Shown: positions 53,555 to 63,198, counted from the stretch's first letter. The stretch is DNA of 64,000 bases from Streptomyces sp. T12 (GCF_028736035.1 NZ_CP117866.1:6758001-6822000); one strand, 5' to 3'. A program made the numbers and translations. The notes: generated by a model not told the origin, from the letters alone.

Positions 53555-55092
53555 TGTCGGGCATCGGCCCGCTCGGCAGCCATGTCCGGGCTCTCGGGCT
53601 CACGTGCATCGGGCGTGCCCGGCAGGAACGCGGCCGCCAGCAGCGCGGAGACGAGGGCCGCGATCCCGCACACCAGCAGGACGACGCCCATGCCGTGGAC
53701 GTAGGCGCTGTTCGCGGAGGCCGCGAGCTCAGCCGAGCCCGCCCGCTCGGCGACGAGGTGGGCCGCGACCACGGACTCCCCAGCGGTGTCGGCGGCCTTC
53801 GCGGGCAGCCCGGTGACGTCGAGCCGGTCCCGGAAGCCGGCGGCGAGCAGGCTGCCGAGCAGCGCGATGCCGATCGCACCGCCGACCTGACGCAGGGTCA
53901 TCAGCAGCCCCGAGCCGCTTCCGGCGCGGTCGCGGGGCAGGGCGCTCAGGCCGCCGTTCATGGCGGGGATGAGCGAGAGGCCGAAGCCGAGACCGGTGAC
54001 GGTGAGCCACAGCGCGACGAATCCGTAGCCGGAGTCCGCTGTCGTACGGCTGCCGAGGATCCCGGCGAAGGCCAGCACCACCAGGCCCGCGCTCACCGCG
54101 GCACGCGCACCGAAGCGGGCGACGACCTGCGGGGCGAGGCGGGAGGCGACCAGCAGTCCGCCCATCATCGGCAGCAGCCGCACGCCGGTGCCCAGGGCGT
54201 CGTGGCCGAGGACGGCCTGGAGGTAGGGCGGCAGCACGAACAGCAGGCCGGACAGGATGAAGGTCACCAGGGTCGCGGCGACGGTGTTGAACAGGAAGCC
54301 GCGGTGGGCGAGCAGGGTCATGTCGAGCATGGGGCGCTGGACCCGGCGTTCGCGCAGCACGAGCGCGGTGATCAAGGCCACTGAGGCCCCGAGCATGGCC
54401 AGGACCAGCGGGTCGCCCCAGCCCCGGGTGGGCGCCTCGATGATCGCGTAGACGAGGACGCCGAGCCCGGTCACGGCGAGCGCGGTGGAGAGGGCGTCGA
54501 CCTTGGGGGAGGCGGGGTCCTTCGTCTCCGGGAGCAGGAAGACGCAGGCGGCGATGCCGATCGCGGCCATCGGGACGTTGATCAGGAAGACCGAGCCCCA
54601 CCAGAAGTGGTTGAGCAGCCAGCCGCCGATGATCGGGCCGAGCGGCAGGCCGAGCGCGGAGGCGGCGGAGGTGATGCCGACGGCCTTGGCACGCTCCTCG
54701 GGGCCGAAGAGCGTGGGCAGCACGGAGAGCGCGAGCGGGGTGACCAGGGCGCCGCCGACGCCCATCACCGCTCGTGCGGCGATCACCGCGTTCACGTCGT
54801 CGGCCAGTGCGCCGACCAGCGATCCGGCGAGGAAGATGCCGAGCCCGGTGATCAGCACCCGCCGCCGCCCGAACCGGTCGCCGAGCAGGCCCGCGGGCAG
54901 CATCAGCGCGGCGAAGACGACGACGTACGCATCCGCCATCCACTGCTGCTGGCCGGTGGTGGCGCCGAGATCGGCGGCCATCGTCGGCAGCGCCACGTTG
55001 AGGATCGTCATGTCGAAGCCGAGCGTGAGCATGCTGGCGACCAGGGCGGCCAGGGCCCACCAACGGCGGGGGTCTGGAGTGACAGTGTCCAT
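53551..55092 (-). CDS. MFS drug exporter (DHA2, 14 helices)
   Basis: A 513-residue proton-driven multidrug exporter. Family motifs are the motif-A loop GDRFGRRRVLI between helices 2 and 3, the DHA2-type N-terminus (LDMT-like FDMTILNVALPTMAADL) and the proline-containing motif C GLPLGPIIGGWL. Fourteen helices fit EmrB/QacA-type proteins. The ATG at 55092 has no Shine-Dalgarno sequence and starts where transcription should begin. The TetR gene follows, coupled. The compound exported cannot be told from sequence. Confidence 0.93.
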   Translation of the reverse strand: MDTVTPDPRRWWALAALVASMLTLGFDMTILNVALPTMAADLGATTGQQQWMADAYVVVFAALMLPAGLLGDRFGRRRVLITGLGIFLAGSLVGALADDVNAVIAARAVMGVGGALVTPLALSVLPTLFGPEERAKAVGITSAASALGLPLGPIIGGWLLNHFWWGSVFLINVPMAAIGIAACVFLLPETKDPASPKVDALSTALAVTGLGVLVYAIIEAPTRGWGDPLVLAMLGASVALITALVLRERRVQRPMLDMTLLAHRGFLFNTVAATLVTFILSGLLFVLPPYLQAVLGHDALGTGVRLLPMMGGLLVASRLAPQVVARFGARAAVSAGLVVLAFAGILGSRTTADSGYGFVALWLTVTGLGFGLSLIPAMNGGLSALPRDRAGSGSGLLMTLRQVGGAIGIALLGSLLAAGFRDRLDVTGLPAKAADTAGESVVAAHLVAERAGSAELAASANSAYVHGMGVVLLVCGIAALVSALLAAAFLPGTPDAREPESPDMAAERADARQ

Positions 55093-55096
55093 GAAA

Positions 55097-55129
55097 TGAG
55101 AGTAACTCTCAAAATCGAGCGACTGTCAA
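55097..55129 (-). promoter_or_regulatory. Promoter and TetR operator of the MFS-tetR operon
   Basis: On the minus strand TTGACA (55129-55124), an 18-bp spacer and TTACTC (55105-55100) precede the ATG at 55092 by 7 bp, giving a leaderless mRNA. The palindrome TGAGAGT-A-ACTCTCA (55097-55111) overlaps the -10 box. It is the likely TetR site. Confidence 0.75.
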
Positions 55130-55151
55130 TAGAGATCTGCTGTCGGCACGC

Positions 55152-55181
55152 AAAAGGGCCACGGCTCGCAAGCCGTGGCCC
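55152..55181 (-). terminator. Intrinsic terminator of the PAQR gene
   Basis: A perfect 11-bp stem (55156-55166 with 55171-55181) and CGCA loop; on the minus strand it is followed by TTTT. Confidence 0.88.
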
Positions 55182-55207
55182 TGATGGGGAAAGGGTGCTG
55201 CGCGGTG

Positions 55208-55963
55208 CTACCCGTGCTGGTACGCCACCAGCGAGATCCCCACGTAGTGCGTGATGAACGCCGCCAGCGTGAAGGAGTGGAAGACCTCGTGGAAGCCGAA
55301 CCAGCGCGGTGACGGGTTCGGGCGCTTGATGCCGTAGATCACGCCGCCCGCGCTGTAGAGGACGCCGCCGACGATCACCAGGACCAGTACCGCGATGCCG
55401 CCGGTGCGCATGAAGTCCGGCAGGAAGAAGACGGCCGCCCAGCCCATCGCGATGTAGCAGGGGGTGTAGAGCCAGCGCGGGGCGCCGACCCAGAAGACGC
55501 GGAAGACGATGCCCGCCGCGGCGGCGGCCCAGATGCCCCACAGCAGCCACTGACCCTTGGCCCCCGGCAGGAGCAGCATGGTCAGCGGTGTGTAGGTGCC
55601 CGCGATGATCAGGAAGATGTTGGCGTGATCCAGTCGGCGCAGGAAGCCGTCCATGCGCGGGCTCCAGTTGCCCCGGTGGTACAGCGCGCTCACGCCGAAC
55701 AGCAGGCAGGCGGTGAGGGCGAAGATCCCGCAGGCGAGCCGGCCTCTGGGGGAGTCCGCGAGGGCGGTGAGCGCCAGGCCCGCGACCAGTGCGGCCGGGA
55801 ACATGCCGAGGTGCAGCCAGCCGCGGAGCTTGGGCTTGATCTCGTCCGTCAGCTGCTGGGCGTGGTGCGCGATCTGGTGAGGCAGGGAAGACGCGGCGGA
55901 ACCGCGGCCGGCGGCCGCCGTGTCCGGTTGCGCGTCGGGGACGGGCGCAGTCATGGGGGGCAT
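55208..55963 (-). CDS. Haemolysin III / PAQR family membrane protein
   Basis: A 251-residue protein with seven helices. The family residues SALYHRGNWSP, RLDHANIFLIIAGTYTPL and GFHEVFHSFTLAAFITHY provide the three-histidine/Asp zinc site of the CREST hydrolase superfamily. Bacterial members (TrhA) affect membrane lipid homeostasis. The N-terminal 30 residues are cytosolic and disordered. The start is ATG at 55963; ATG at 55954 is possible. A terminator follows. Confidence 0.93.
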   Translation of the reverse strand: MPPMTAPVPDAQPDTAAAGRGSAASSLPHQIAHHAQQLTDEIKPKLRGWLHLGMFPAALVAGLALTALADSPRGRLACGIFALTACLLFGVSALYHRGNWSPRMDGFLRRLDHANIFLIIAGTYTPLTMLLLPGAKGQWLLWGIWAAAAAGIVFRVFWVGAPRWLYTPCYIAMGWAAVFFLPDFMRTGGIAVLVLVIVGGVLYSAGGVIYGIKRPNPSPRWFGFHEVFHSFTLAAFITHYVGISLVAYQHG

Positions 55964-56296
55964 CGTACCTACGGAACCGTAAGTTACGTATCAGGGCGGC
56001 GAGATGGGCACCCGGAAGTGGCCATCGTCTCATGGAGTACCCGAAACGGGCGCACCTGGGGTGAAGCCGTAGTGGCGCAACGAAAACATCTGGATGAGTG
56101 GCGATGCTCACGCCGCTCACCTGTGACGCCCTCTGGACATATGGGCGGACGCGTCGGATGATCAAATGAGTGCGGTCGGCACCGGATGAGCGCGGAAGAT
56201 CGAGAAGCAGGTCGAGTCCGCGAAGCATCCGGGTCGCGGCCCCCACGGGGCATACAAGGGCATATTCAGGACAAAATCCCTCACTTAGGAGCAACC

Positions 56297-58120
56297 GTGG
56301 CGCGCGACATCGCGGCTCCCCCCGTCGTTCCCACAAACCACCAGGAGCTGATCTCGTGGGTCAACGAGATCGCCGAACTGACGCAGCCGGACAGCGTGGT
56401 CTGGTGTGACGGATCCGAGGCCGAGTACGACCGGCTGAGCGAGGAGCTCGTCGCGAAGGGCACCTTCAAGAGGCTCGACCCGATCAAGCGCCCCAACTCC
56501 TACTACGCGGCCTCCGACCCGACCGACGTCGCGCGCGTCGAGGACCGGACCTTCATCTGCTCCGAGAAGGAGCAGGACGCGGGGCCGACGAACCACTGGA
56601 TGGACCCCGCCGAGATGCGCGAGGTCTTCTCCGGCGAGAAGGGCGTCTTCCGCGGCTCGATGCGCGGCCGGACCATGTACGTCGTCCCGTTCTGCATGGG
56701 CCCGCTCGGCTCGAAGCTCTCCGCGATCGGCGTCGAGATCACCGACTCCGCCTACGTCGCCGTCTCCATGCGCACCATGACCCGCATGGGTCAGGCCGTC
56801 CTCGACGAGCTCGGTGAGGACGGCTTCTTCGTGAAGGCCGTGCACTCCGTCGGCGCCCCGCTGGAGGAAGGCCAGGAGGACGTCCCCTGGCCCTGCAACC
56901 AGACCAAGTACATCTCCCACTTCCCGGAGAGCCGCGAGATCTGGTCCTACGGCTCCGGCTACGGCGGCAACGCCCTGCTCGGCAAGAAGTGCTACGCCCT
57001 GCGCATCGCCTCCGTCATGGCCCGCGACGAGGGCTGGCTCGCCGAGCACATGCTGATCCTGAAACTCACCCCGCCGCAGGGCGAGTCCAAGTACGTCGCC
57101 GCCGCCTTCCCGAGCGCCTGCGGCAAGACCAACCTCGCCATGCTGGAGCCCACGATCTCCGGCTGGACGGTCGAGACGATCGGCGACGACATCGCCTGGA
57201 TGCGCTTCGGCGAGGACGGCCGCCTGTACGCCATCAACCCCGAGGCCGGCTTCTTCGGCGTCGCGCCCGGCACCGGCGAGCACACCAACGCCAACGCGAT
57301 GAAGACGCTGTGGGGCAACTCGGTCTTCACCAACGTCGCGCTCACCGACGACAACGACATCTGGTGGGAGGGCATGACGGAGGAGACTCCGGCCCACCTG
57401 ACGGACTGGAAGGGCAACGACTGGACGCCGGACAGCGACACCCCGGCCGCCCACCCCAACGCCCGCTTCACCGTCCCCGCCTCCCAGTGCCCGATCATCG
57501 CGCCCGAGTGGGAGGACCCCAAGGGCGTGCCGATCTCCGCGATCCTCTTCGGCGGGCGCCGCGCCACCGCCGTACCGCTGGTGACGGAGTCCTTCGACTG
57601 GAACCACGGCGTGTTCCTAGGCGCCAACGTGGCGAGCGAGAAGACGGCCGCCGCCGAGGGCAAGGTCGGCGAGCTGCGCCGCGACCCCTTCGCCATGCTG
57701 CCGTTCTGCGGCTACAACATGGGCGACTACATGGCCCACTGGGTCGACGTGGCCAAGGACAAGGACCAGTCCAAGCTGCCGAAGATCTACTACGTCAACT
57801 GGTTCCGCAAGAACGACGAGGGCAAGTTCGTCTGGCCCGGCTTCGGTGAGAACAGCCGCGTCCTGAAGTGGATCGTGGAACGCCTCGACGGCAAGGCCGA
57901 GGGCGTCGAGACCCCGATCGGCATCCTGCCGGCCAAGAGCGCCCTGGACACGGGCGGCCTCGAACTGGCCGACTCCGACCTGGACTTCCTGCTCACCGTC
58001 GACAAGGAGGTCTGGCGCGAGGAGGCCGCGCTCGTCCCCGACCACCTCAACACCTTCGGCGACCACACGCCGAAGGAGCTGTGGGACGAGTACCACGCGC
58101 TGGTGCAGCGCCTGGGCTGA
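56297..58120 (+). CDS. pckG: Phosphoenolpyruvate carboxykinase (GTP)
   Basis: The 607-residue enzyme makes PEP from oxaloacetate and GTP, the entry to gluconeogenesis. Signature parts: the P-loop-like kinase-1a [12 protein letters not shown] with the reactive Cys, metal-binding residues in GDDIAWM, and [23 protein letters not shown] near the C-terminus. Length and motifs fit the GTP-dependent class, usual in actinobacteria. GTG at 56297 has AGGAG upstream and matches the family N-terminus; the in-frame ATG at 56186 would add a tail without support. A GGGCTGAAGCCC hairpin overlaps the stop. Confidence 0.97.
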   Translation: MARDIAAPPVVPTNHQELISWVNEIAELTQPDSVVWCDGSEAEYDRLSEELVAKGTFKRLDPIKRPNSYYAASDPTDVARVEDRTFICSEKEQDAGPTNHWMDPAEMREVFSGEKGVFRGSMRGRTMYVVPFCMGPLGSKLSAIGVEITDSAYVAVSMRTMTRMGQAVLDELGEDGFFVKAVHSVGAPLEEGQEDVPWPCNQTKYISHFPESREIWSYGSGYGGNALLGKKCYALRIASVMARDEGWLAEHMLILKLTPPQGESKYVAAAFPSACGKTNLAMLEPTISGWTVETIGDDIAWMRFGEDGRLYAINPEAGFFGVAPGTGEHTNANAMKTLWGNSVFTNVALTDDNDIWWEGMTEETPAHLTDWKGNDWTPDSDTPAAHPNARFTVPASQCPIIAPEWEDPKGVPISAILFGGRRATAVPLVTESFDWNHGVFLGANVASEKTAAAEGKVGELRRDPFAMLPFCGYNMGDYMAHWVDVAKDKDQSKLPKIYYVNWFRKNDEGKFVWPGFGENSRVLKWIVERLDGKAEGVETPIGILPAKSALDTGGLELADSDLDFLLTVDKEVWREEAALVPDHLNTFGDHTPKELWDEYHALVQRLG

Positions 58121-58300
58121 AGCCCGCCCCCAAAGACTCCGCGGCCGGCACGGATGCCCTGACCAGTGATCGTCACGGCCGGCCGCGGTGCATACCGGCG
58201 AGGTTCCGTACAACGGCGTGCGGAGCCCTGGGCCTGCCGTCGCACCCCGTCCGCCCCGACGGGAAGGCGACGGCAGGCCTTCGCCTGGTTCAGGGGTTCG

Positions 58301-58332
58301 GTGCAACGCCCTCAGGGGCGCGGGGCTGTATC
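58301..58332. repeat. Dispersed repeat copy at a gene-remnant border
   Basis: GTGCAACGCCCTCAGGGGCG then CGGGGCTGTATC matches the copy at 63198-63231 apart from a short gap and one or two bases. The open frame of the remnant becomes recognisable right after it. From the pckG stop to here (58121-58300) I see no gene. Confidence 0.65.
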
Positions 58333-58698
58333 TCGGCGCTCGCCGTCGACAACGTCCACCAGCGTGTCTTCGTGGCGGACAGCAATGTCGGCTACTACCT
58401 CGATTCCGGCACCATCGCCGTCTACAACTTCGCGGGCGAGCGCCTCACGACGATCACCACCAACCAGGCCCCATGTCTCCGGGCTCGGCCGCTGGCGGAC
58501 CGGGCGGTCCTCAAGGTCACCCGGACCGACCGGCTCGGCACCGGCACGCTGTCGTCTGTGGCGGTCGCCGCCGACGGCACCTTCAGGATCAACGACCTGC
58601 CGCGCATCCGGGGCGACGCGGACTACACGGTCAGCTGGCCGGGCGACGACCTGCACAGCCCGTCGTCCGCCTCGGCGACGGTCTACGTCAGGCGGTAA
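58330..58698 (+). pseudogene. Remnant of a secreted beta-propeller / Ig-repeat protein
   Basis: About 122 codons. The first part, ISALAVDNVHQRVFVADS through YNFAGERLTTI, looks like one blade of a YncE-type propeller. At about codon 45 it jumps to LKVTRTDRLGTGTL and an Ig-like end, DADYTVSWPGDDLHSPSSAS. Streptomyces proteins with both parts are many hundreds of residues long, so a large internal piece and the 5' end, including any start and signal peptide, are missing. Its 5' border is a dispersed-repeat copy. The stop codon overlaps the 3' end of the next gene on the other strand. Confidence 0.65.
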
Positions 58699-59326
58699 AT
58701 CCGCCCGCGCTCCCGCCCCGGTCCTCCAGATATCGGGTGTGGGACTCCTGGCGGCGGGCCTCCACCTCGCGCAGGCTCGCCGCCAGGCGCTCGGCGTCCT
58801 TCTTCAGCAGGCCGAGCTGGCGCTCCAGATGCAGCTCGGGCGACTGAGTGCCGGGCGACATCCGCGTCCACCACCGCGTCCGTACGAAGCTGTCGACGGC
58901 CTCGGGAAGATCGCGCCGCACGATCCGGGAGAGCACGTGCACGCCCTCCGGGTCCCGCGCGAGCAGCTCGGCCACCCAGCCCCGGTCCAGCAACGCGGCC
59001 AGCAGCTCGGTGAGTTCACGCAGCCGCGCGGCCGCAGTGACCGACAGCTCGACATCCGTCAGATAGCCGCGCAGCCTCTCGAAGTCGCCCCGCAGTTCGT
59101 CCAGTTGGGCCGACGGATCCGGAAAGTCGGGCGGTGCGGGCCGCTCCGGCGGGGCGATCAGCGCGCCCGCGCCGTACAGGCCGGCGACCACGACGGGCCA
59201 GTACGGTCCCGCCACCCCCGTGAAGGTCAGTACCAGCCCGACCAGCCCGCACGCGCTCCCGGCGATGTTCTTGCGGGACTCCAGGTACGCCACCGCCCTA
59301 CCGGTAACCGCCCTATTGGTAGCCAC
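58688..59326 (-). CDS. Small membrane protein with coiled coil, last gene of the TelA/VWA operon
   Basis: A 212-residue protein. Two membrane helices near the N-terminus (about 20-38 and 42-58) are followed by a helical, Leu/Arg-rich cytosolic region with heptad-like spacing, notably HLERQLGLLKKDAERLAASLREVEARRQE at the end. The family is unknown to me. GTG at 59326 has GAGGAG upstream, inside the VWA gene, which it overlaps by 14 bp. That places it firmly in the operon. It could be the membrane link between the outer VWA protein and cytosolic TelA, which is a guess. Confidence 0.8.
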   Translation of the reverse strand: MATNRAVTGRAVAYLESRKNIAGSACGLVGLVLTFTGVAGPYWPVVVAGLYGAGALIAPPERPAPPDFPDPSAQLDELRGDFERLRGYLTDVELSVTAAARLRELTELLAALLDRGWVAELLARDPEGVHVLSRIVRRDLPEAVDSFVRTRWWTRMSPGTQSPELHLERQLGLLKKDAERLAASLREVEARRQESHTRYLEDRGGSAGGFTA

Positions 59327-60860
59327 GGATCTCCTCGAAGGCGCCGTCCAGCGAGCCCTCCTGGGCGTCGAAGAGGCGGCCGCCGGTCAGCTCGGCGATG
59401 TGCTCCAGCTCGGACCGGTCGGAGTCGCCGAAGAGGATGGGGAAGACGGGCGTCTCCCGCCGGTCGCGGTCCAGCGCGGCGTAGAAGGCGTCGAAGTCCG
59501 CCGCCTCGACGCCGGTGGTGTTCTCGCCGTCGGTCATCAGCACGACCGATGTGAACGTGTCCTGGGACCCTCCGGCGCCCAGATGCTCGTACGCCTTCTC
59601 CAGGGAGGTGTAGATCGCGGTGTCACCCTCGGCGGTGAGCGCGGCGGTGTCCTCGCGGATGGCGTCGAGCCCGCTCTTCGGGCGGGCCGGCTCCACGACA
59701 TGCGTGCGCACGCTCTTCACGTCCGACCCGAAGGGCATCAGCGTGACCTCCTCGCGCTCGCGGAAGTCGCCGGTGAGGTCGGCGAGCGCCCGCTTCAGCT
59801 GTGCCAGGCGGTCGCCCTCCATCGAGCCCGAGGTGTCCAGGACGTAGACCGTCCTGGACGGGCGGCGCAGCTCGTTCTCGTACGAGTCGAGGAGGCCGTC
59901 GGCGACGGAACGGCTGCCCGGGAAGGGCAGTTCGCGCCGCCTGCTGGTGTCGAGGCCGGACGCGGGCGGGACGGAGGCGACGACCGGGCGGCGATGGGTG
60001 CGCTCGGTGATCAGCCGCTGGACGTCCTCGGTGCGCAGGGCCTCGGTGAGCCGGCGGACGTCCTCGCGGGTCGCGGCGCTCGTCGACGCGAGGGAGGAGA
60101 GCGGGTAGTCGGCGGTGACGACACCGTCGGTGGGGCGGATCACCGTCAGGCCGGGGATGCCCTTGAGGACGGACTCGTAGTTGAGCAGGGCGTCGACGTT
60201 CCCACGCCGCTGGTACGCCGTCGCCAGCCAGCCCGACGACCCCGACGTCAGCTTCTGACCCCGGAAGAACTCCTTCAGCCGGGGCGTGGCCTTGCCGACG
60301 TCCGCGTCGGTGAGCGCGGACTGGGCGCCCGAGAGGGCCGAGGCGACGGAGACGAGGGTGGCGAAGCCGGAATTGGAGCGGGCCGGGTCGGTCATGCCGT
60401 ACGTCAGATCCCCGTCCTGGACGGCCTGCTCGATCCGCGCCCAGGTGACACTCTCCGGCTTCCAGCCGAGCCTGCCGAGTGCCGTGTTCCTGACCCCGAT
60501 GGCCACCGGGCTCGACATGACCGGCGTCTCCGACATGACCTTCTTCGACGCGTCGGGCCGCAGGCGCAGGTAGTCGTTGGAGGACAGCCACAGGGCGTCG
60601 TACTGCCCGTCCGCCTTGCCCTCCGCCAGCAGTTCCACGGCGTCGAGGGTGCCCATGTAGGTGGGCCGCACCTTGATGCCGGTGTCGTCGGCGATCCGAT
60701 CGAGCACCGGGGCCATGTCGCTGAGCTCGCTGGAGGCGAGGACGCGGAGGGTGCCGGGCTGCGGGGCGTTCGGGTCCGGGTCGTCGGCGGCCTTCTGCGA
60801 GGTGCAGGCCGACAGCAGGGCCAGTGCGGCGAGCGCGGGAGCGAGGAGTCGTGCTCTCAT
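59313..60860 (-). CDS. Lipoprotein with substrate-binding and von Willebrand A domains
   Basis: A 515-residue surface lipoprotein. The lipobox LLSAC anchors it. Residues about 38-320 form a type 2 periplasmic-binding-protein domain (TLRVLASSELSDMAPVLD; motif TDPARSNSGF). Residues about 340-510 form a VWA domain with MIDAS DTSGSMEGD, further metal residues Thr in EGDTAIYTS and Asp in LMTDGENTT. Both domains should sit outside the membrane. The start overlaps the TelA stop as ATGA. The binding domain resembles the product of the first gene in the operon, suggesting duplication. Confidence 0.92.
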   Translation of the reverse strand: MRARLLAPALAALALLSACTSQKAADDPDPNAPQPGTLRVLASSELSDMAPVLDRIADDTGIKVRPTYMGTLDAVELLAEGKADGQYDALWLSSNDYLRLRPDASKKVMSETPVMSSPVAIGVRNTALGRLGWKPESVTWARIEQAVQDGDLTYGMTDPARSNSGFATLVSVASALSGAQSALTDADVGKATPRLKEFFRGQKLTSGSSGWLATAYQRRGNVDALLNYESVLKGIPGLTVIRPTDGVVTADYPLSSLASTSAATREDVRRLTEALRTEDVQRLITERTHRRPVVASVPPASGLDTSRRRELPFPGSRSVADGLLDSYENELRRPSRTVYVLDTSGSMEGDRLAQLKRALADLTGDFREREEVTLMPFGSDVKSVRTHVVEPARPKSGLDAIREDTAALTAEGDTAIYTSLEKAYEHLGAGGSQDTFTSVVLMTDGENTTGVEAADFDAFYAALDRDRRETPVFPILFGDSDRSELEHIAELTGGRLFDAQEGSLDGAFEEIRGYQ

Positions 60861-62047
60861 CCGAGCCCACCCTCCAGCGCGCCCTGCGTGCGGCTGCGCT
60901 CCAGGTAGGTGCTCGCGTGCTGCAGTTCCGCGGTGAGGTTCTCCACCGTCGTCGCCATCACCTCGGTCGCCTGGACCTTGTAGGTGTCGATGGCGTCGAG
61001 CGTGCGGTAGATCTGCTGGAAGGCCGAGCGCAGGGTCTCGGCGCCGACGGCCGGGTCGGCGGCGATGCGCTGGATCTCCCCGCTCTGGCTCGCCAGCATC
61101 TCGGCGTTCCCCCGGATCAGGTCCTCGGTCGTCCCGCGCAGGGCGTTGACCTGCTCGATGACCTTCTTCTGGTTGTCGAGCGCGGACGCCAGCATCACGG
61201 AGATCCGCAGCGCCGAGACGGTGGTCGTGGCCGCCCGGTCGACGCCCTTGATCAGCTCCTCGTTGTTGCGCCGTACGACGTCCATGGCGAGGTAGCCCTG
61301 CGCGCACACCGCGAGCTGGGTGAGCAGGTCCTGGTGCTTCTGCCGGACCGGGAAGAGCACGTCGGCCCGGAGGGAGTCCGCCTGCTGCGGGTCGCTCGCG
61401 TCGACCCCGGCGATGTGCTGCTCGACGGCGCTGTCCAGGGCCTGAGTCAGGACGACGTACTCCTGGAGCTTGCCCATGGTCTCCCACAGGCGCACCCGCT
61501 CCGTCTGCAGCGCGGCGTTGTCCCGCCGCAGCTCGTCCTGACCGCCCCGCAGAGACCCCACGATCTTGTCCAGGGTCCCCTGCGCGGAGGCGTACTTGGC
61601 GACGTGGTCGCGCAGCTTGTTGCCGCCAGGGAGCCGGGAGAGGAACTTGCGGCCCTTGGCGGCGGGCAGATCCCGTGGATCCAGGTCCTCCACCACCCTG
61701 CGCAGCTCCACGAGCGAGCCCGCGACCTGCGACTGGGCGTCCCCTCCCCGGTCCGGCAGGCTTCTGACGGTCCGCTCCAGCATGCGGTTGGACTGGGCGG
61801 CGGCGGTGCGCATCTCACCGGCGCCGAGGGCGGTGATCTCGCCGACCTTGCCGGCGAACTCGGGGGAGCGGGCGTCGAGCGCCGCGAGCCCCTCGACATA
61901 GGCGGAGGCCTTCTTGGCCATGTCGGTACGGACGGCGTCGTCGACCGGGACGAGCCCGCCCGCCTTCTCCCGCGGTACGGGCGCTACGGCCTCGGGCGGG
62001 GTGAGCGTGAAGGTGTCGTCGTTGTTCACAGATGTTTCCCCCGTCAT
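60857..62047 (-). CDS. TelA/KlaA-family 'toxic anion resistance' protein
   Basis: A 396-residue all-helical cytosolic protein of the TelA family, seen in LPAAKGRKFLSRLPGGNKLRDHVAKY, LDPRDLPAAKG and the late QQIYRTLDAIDTYKVQATEVM. TelA proteins were named from plasmid tellurite resistance but their general role is in envelope or metal stress, often beside ter-type genes. None of the TerD-type genes is here. Start ATG at 62047 overlaps the stop of the upstream binding-protein gene as ATGA, and its stop overlaps the VWA gene start likewise. Confidence 0.92.
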   Translation of the reverse strand: MTGETSVNNDDTFTLTPPEAVAPVPREKAGGLVPVDDAVRTDMAKKASAYVEGLAALDARSPEFAGKVGEITALGAGEMRTAAAQSNRMLERTVRSLPDRGGDAQSQVAGSLVELRRVVEDLDPRDLPAAKGRKFLSRLPGGNKLRDHVAKYASAQGTLDKIVGSLRGGQDELRRDNAALQTERVRLWETMGKLQEYVVLTQALDSAVEQHIAGVDASDPQQADSLRADVLFPVRQKHQDLLTQLAVCAQGYLAMDVVRRNNEELIKGVDRAATTTVSALRISVMLASALDNQKKVIEQVNALRGTTEDLIRGNAEMLASQSGEIQRIAADPAVGAETLRSAFQQIYRTLDAIDTYKVQATEVMATTVENLTAELQHASTYLERSRTQGALEGGLG

Positions 62048-63108
62048 CCGCGGGCCCGGCGCGCCATCTCGTGCAGCACCGCGGAGGTGGGCACGGGCGC
62101 CTGCCGGACGCCGGTCAGTTCCTGCTTGAGGTAGGTGGTGGCCGAGGCGAACTCGGCGGCGGCGCCCTGCGGCCGGAACCCGTGCCGAAGGGCCAGCTTG
62201 CGCAACGTGGGGTCGGTGGAGAGGAGCTCGGCGAGGGCCTTGCCGTCGTCGGTGAGCGGTACGACGGTGTGGTCGCTGTTGACCGTGGTGTCCGGGTAGA
62301 GCACGACCAGGTCGCCGGGCTTCTGTCCGTCCGCCAGCAGTGAGGCGACCTGCGACTCGTAGACCAGGACCAGCGGGTTGCCCGCTCCGCTGACGAAGTC
62401 CCGGAAAACCGCGTCCGAGCCGGCCTGCTGGGCGCCCTGGACGGTGACCAGCTTCTTCAGCAGGGGCGCGGTGCGGTCGAGGTCGGCCTCGCTCGCGACG
62501 ACCCGGCCGCCGTTCGCCACGTAGGAGGCGGCGGCGAGGTAGAGGGCGCCGGAGTTGGAGGACTCCGGGTCGGTGCTGGAGATGAAGAGCGTTCCGCTCA
62601 ACTCCCCGTACTTCTCGGCACCCTTGAGCTGCTGCCAGGTGCGGTCGCGCTCGGCGGCGTCCAGGTAGGCGGCCATGTCGAGCGTGCCGCGGCCGCGCTG
62701 ATCGAGGGTGGCGAGCCCGTTGCCCGCGAGTACCTCGGCGGCATTGCGGTGGGCCACGACGACGAGCGGCGAGTAGAAGGGGCGCGGCAGGGGCTGCCGT
62801 GCGCCGTACTTCTTGGCCAGTTCGTCGGCGGGCGCCTGACTGGACGGGAAGGCGAAGTCGTAGCCCTTGAGGTCCAGCCCCTCCATGGCCCAGGACCCGG
62901 AGGCCTCGGCCTTCACGGTGTAGCCCTTGGCGGCGAGGGCCTGCACCACGTCGGGATCGGCGAAGAACTCCGCCTTCTCCGATCCGATCACTCCCCGCAC
63001 GGTCTTCGTTGCCGTGCCGTTGTCCTCATCACTGCGACCCGCGACGACGGCGGCCACCACGCCACCGATCAGCAGAACCGCGAGGACGATCCCTGCGATA
63101 CGTCTCAC
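62044..63108 (-). CDS. Membrane-anchored binding-protein-like protein, first gene of the TelA/VWA operon
   Basis: A 354-residue protein with one uncleaved-looking N-terminal helix (RRIAGIVLAVLLIGGVVAAVVAG) and an extracytoplasmic type 2 binding-protein fold. The motif STDPESSNSGALYL is nearly the same as TDPARSNSGF in the VWA lipoprotein, indicating paralogy. No permease or ABC ATPase is nearby, so transport is unlikely; sensing is more plausible. The start is uncertain: GTG at 63108 gives a clean N-terminus but has no Shine-Dalgarno sequence; TTG at 63135 and ATG at 63171 are in frame. Confidence 0.82.
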   Translation of the reverse strand: MRRIAGIVLAVLLIGGVVAAVVAGRSDEDNGTATKTVRGVIGSEKAEFFADPDVVQALAAKGYTVKAEASGSWAMEGLDLKGYDFAFPSSQAPADELAKKYGARQPLPRPFYSPLVVVAHRNAAEVLAGNGLATLDQRGRGTLDMAAYLDAAERDRTWQQLKGAEKYGELSGTLFISSTDPESSNSGALYLAAASYVANGGRVVASEADLDRTAPLLKKLVTVQGAQQAGSDAVFRDFVSGAGNPLVLVYESQVASLLADGQKPGDLVVLYPDTTVNSDHTVVPLTDDGKALAELLSTDPTLRKLALRHGFRPQGAAAEFASATTYLKQELTGVRQAPVPTSAVLHEMARRARG

Positions 63109-63198
63109 GCAGGGGAGAGTGCTCCCGGAATCCAACGTTCCCCGCTGATAGGGGTGAACGGGAGGTGTCATACCGGTCCCGGTACAACACGGGCAACT

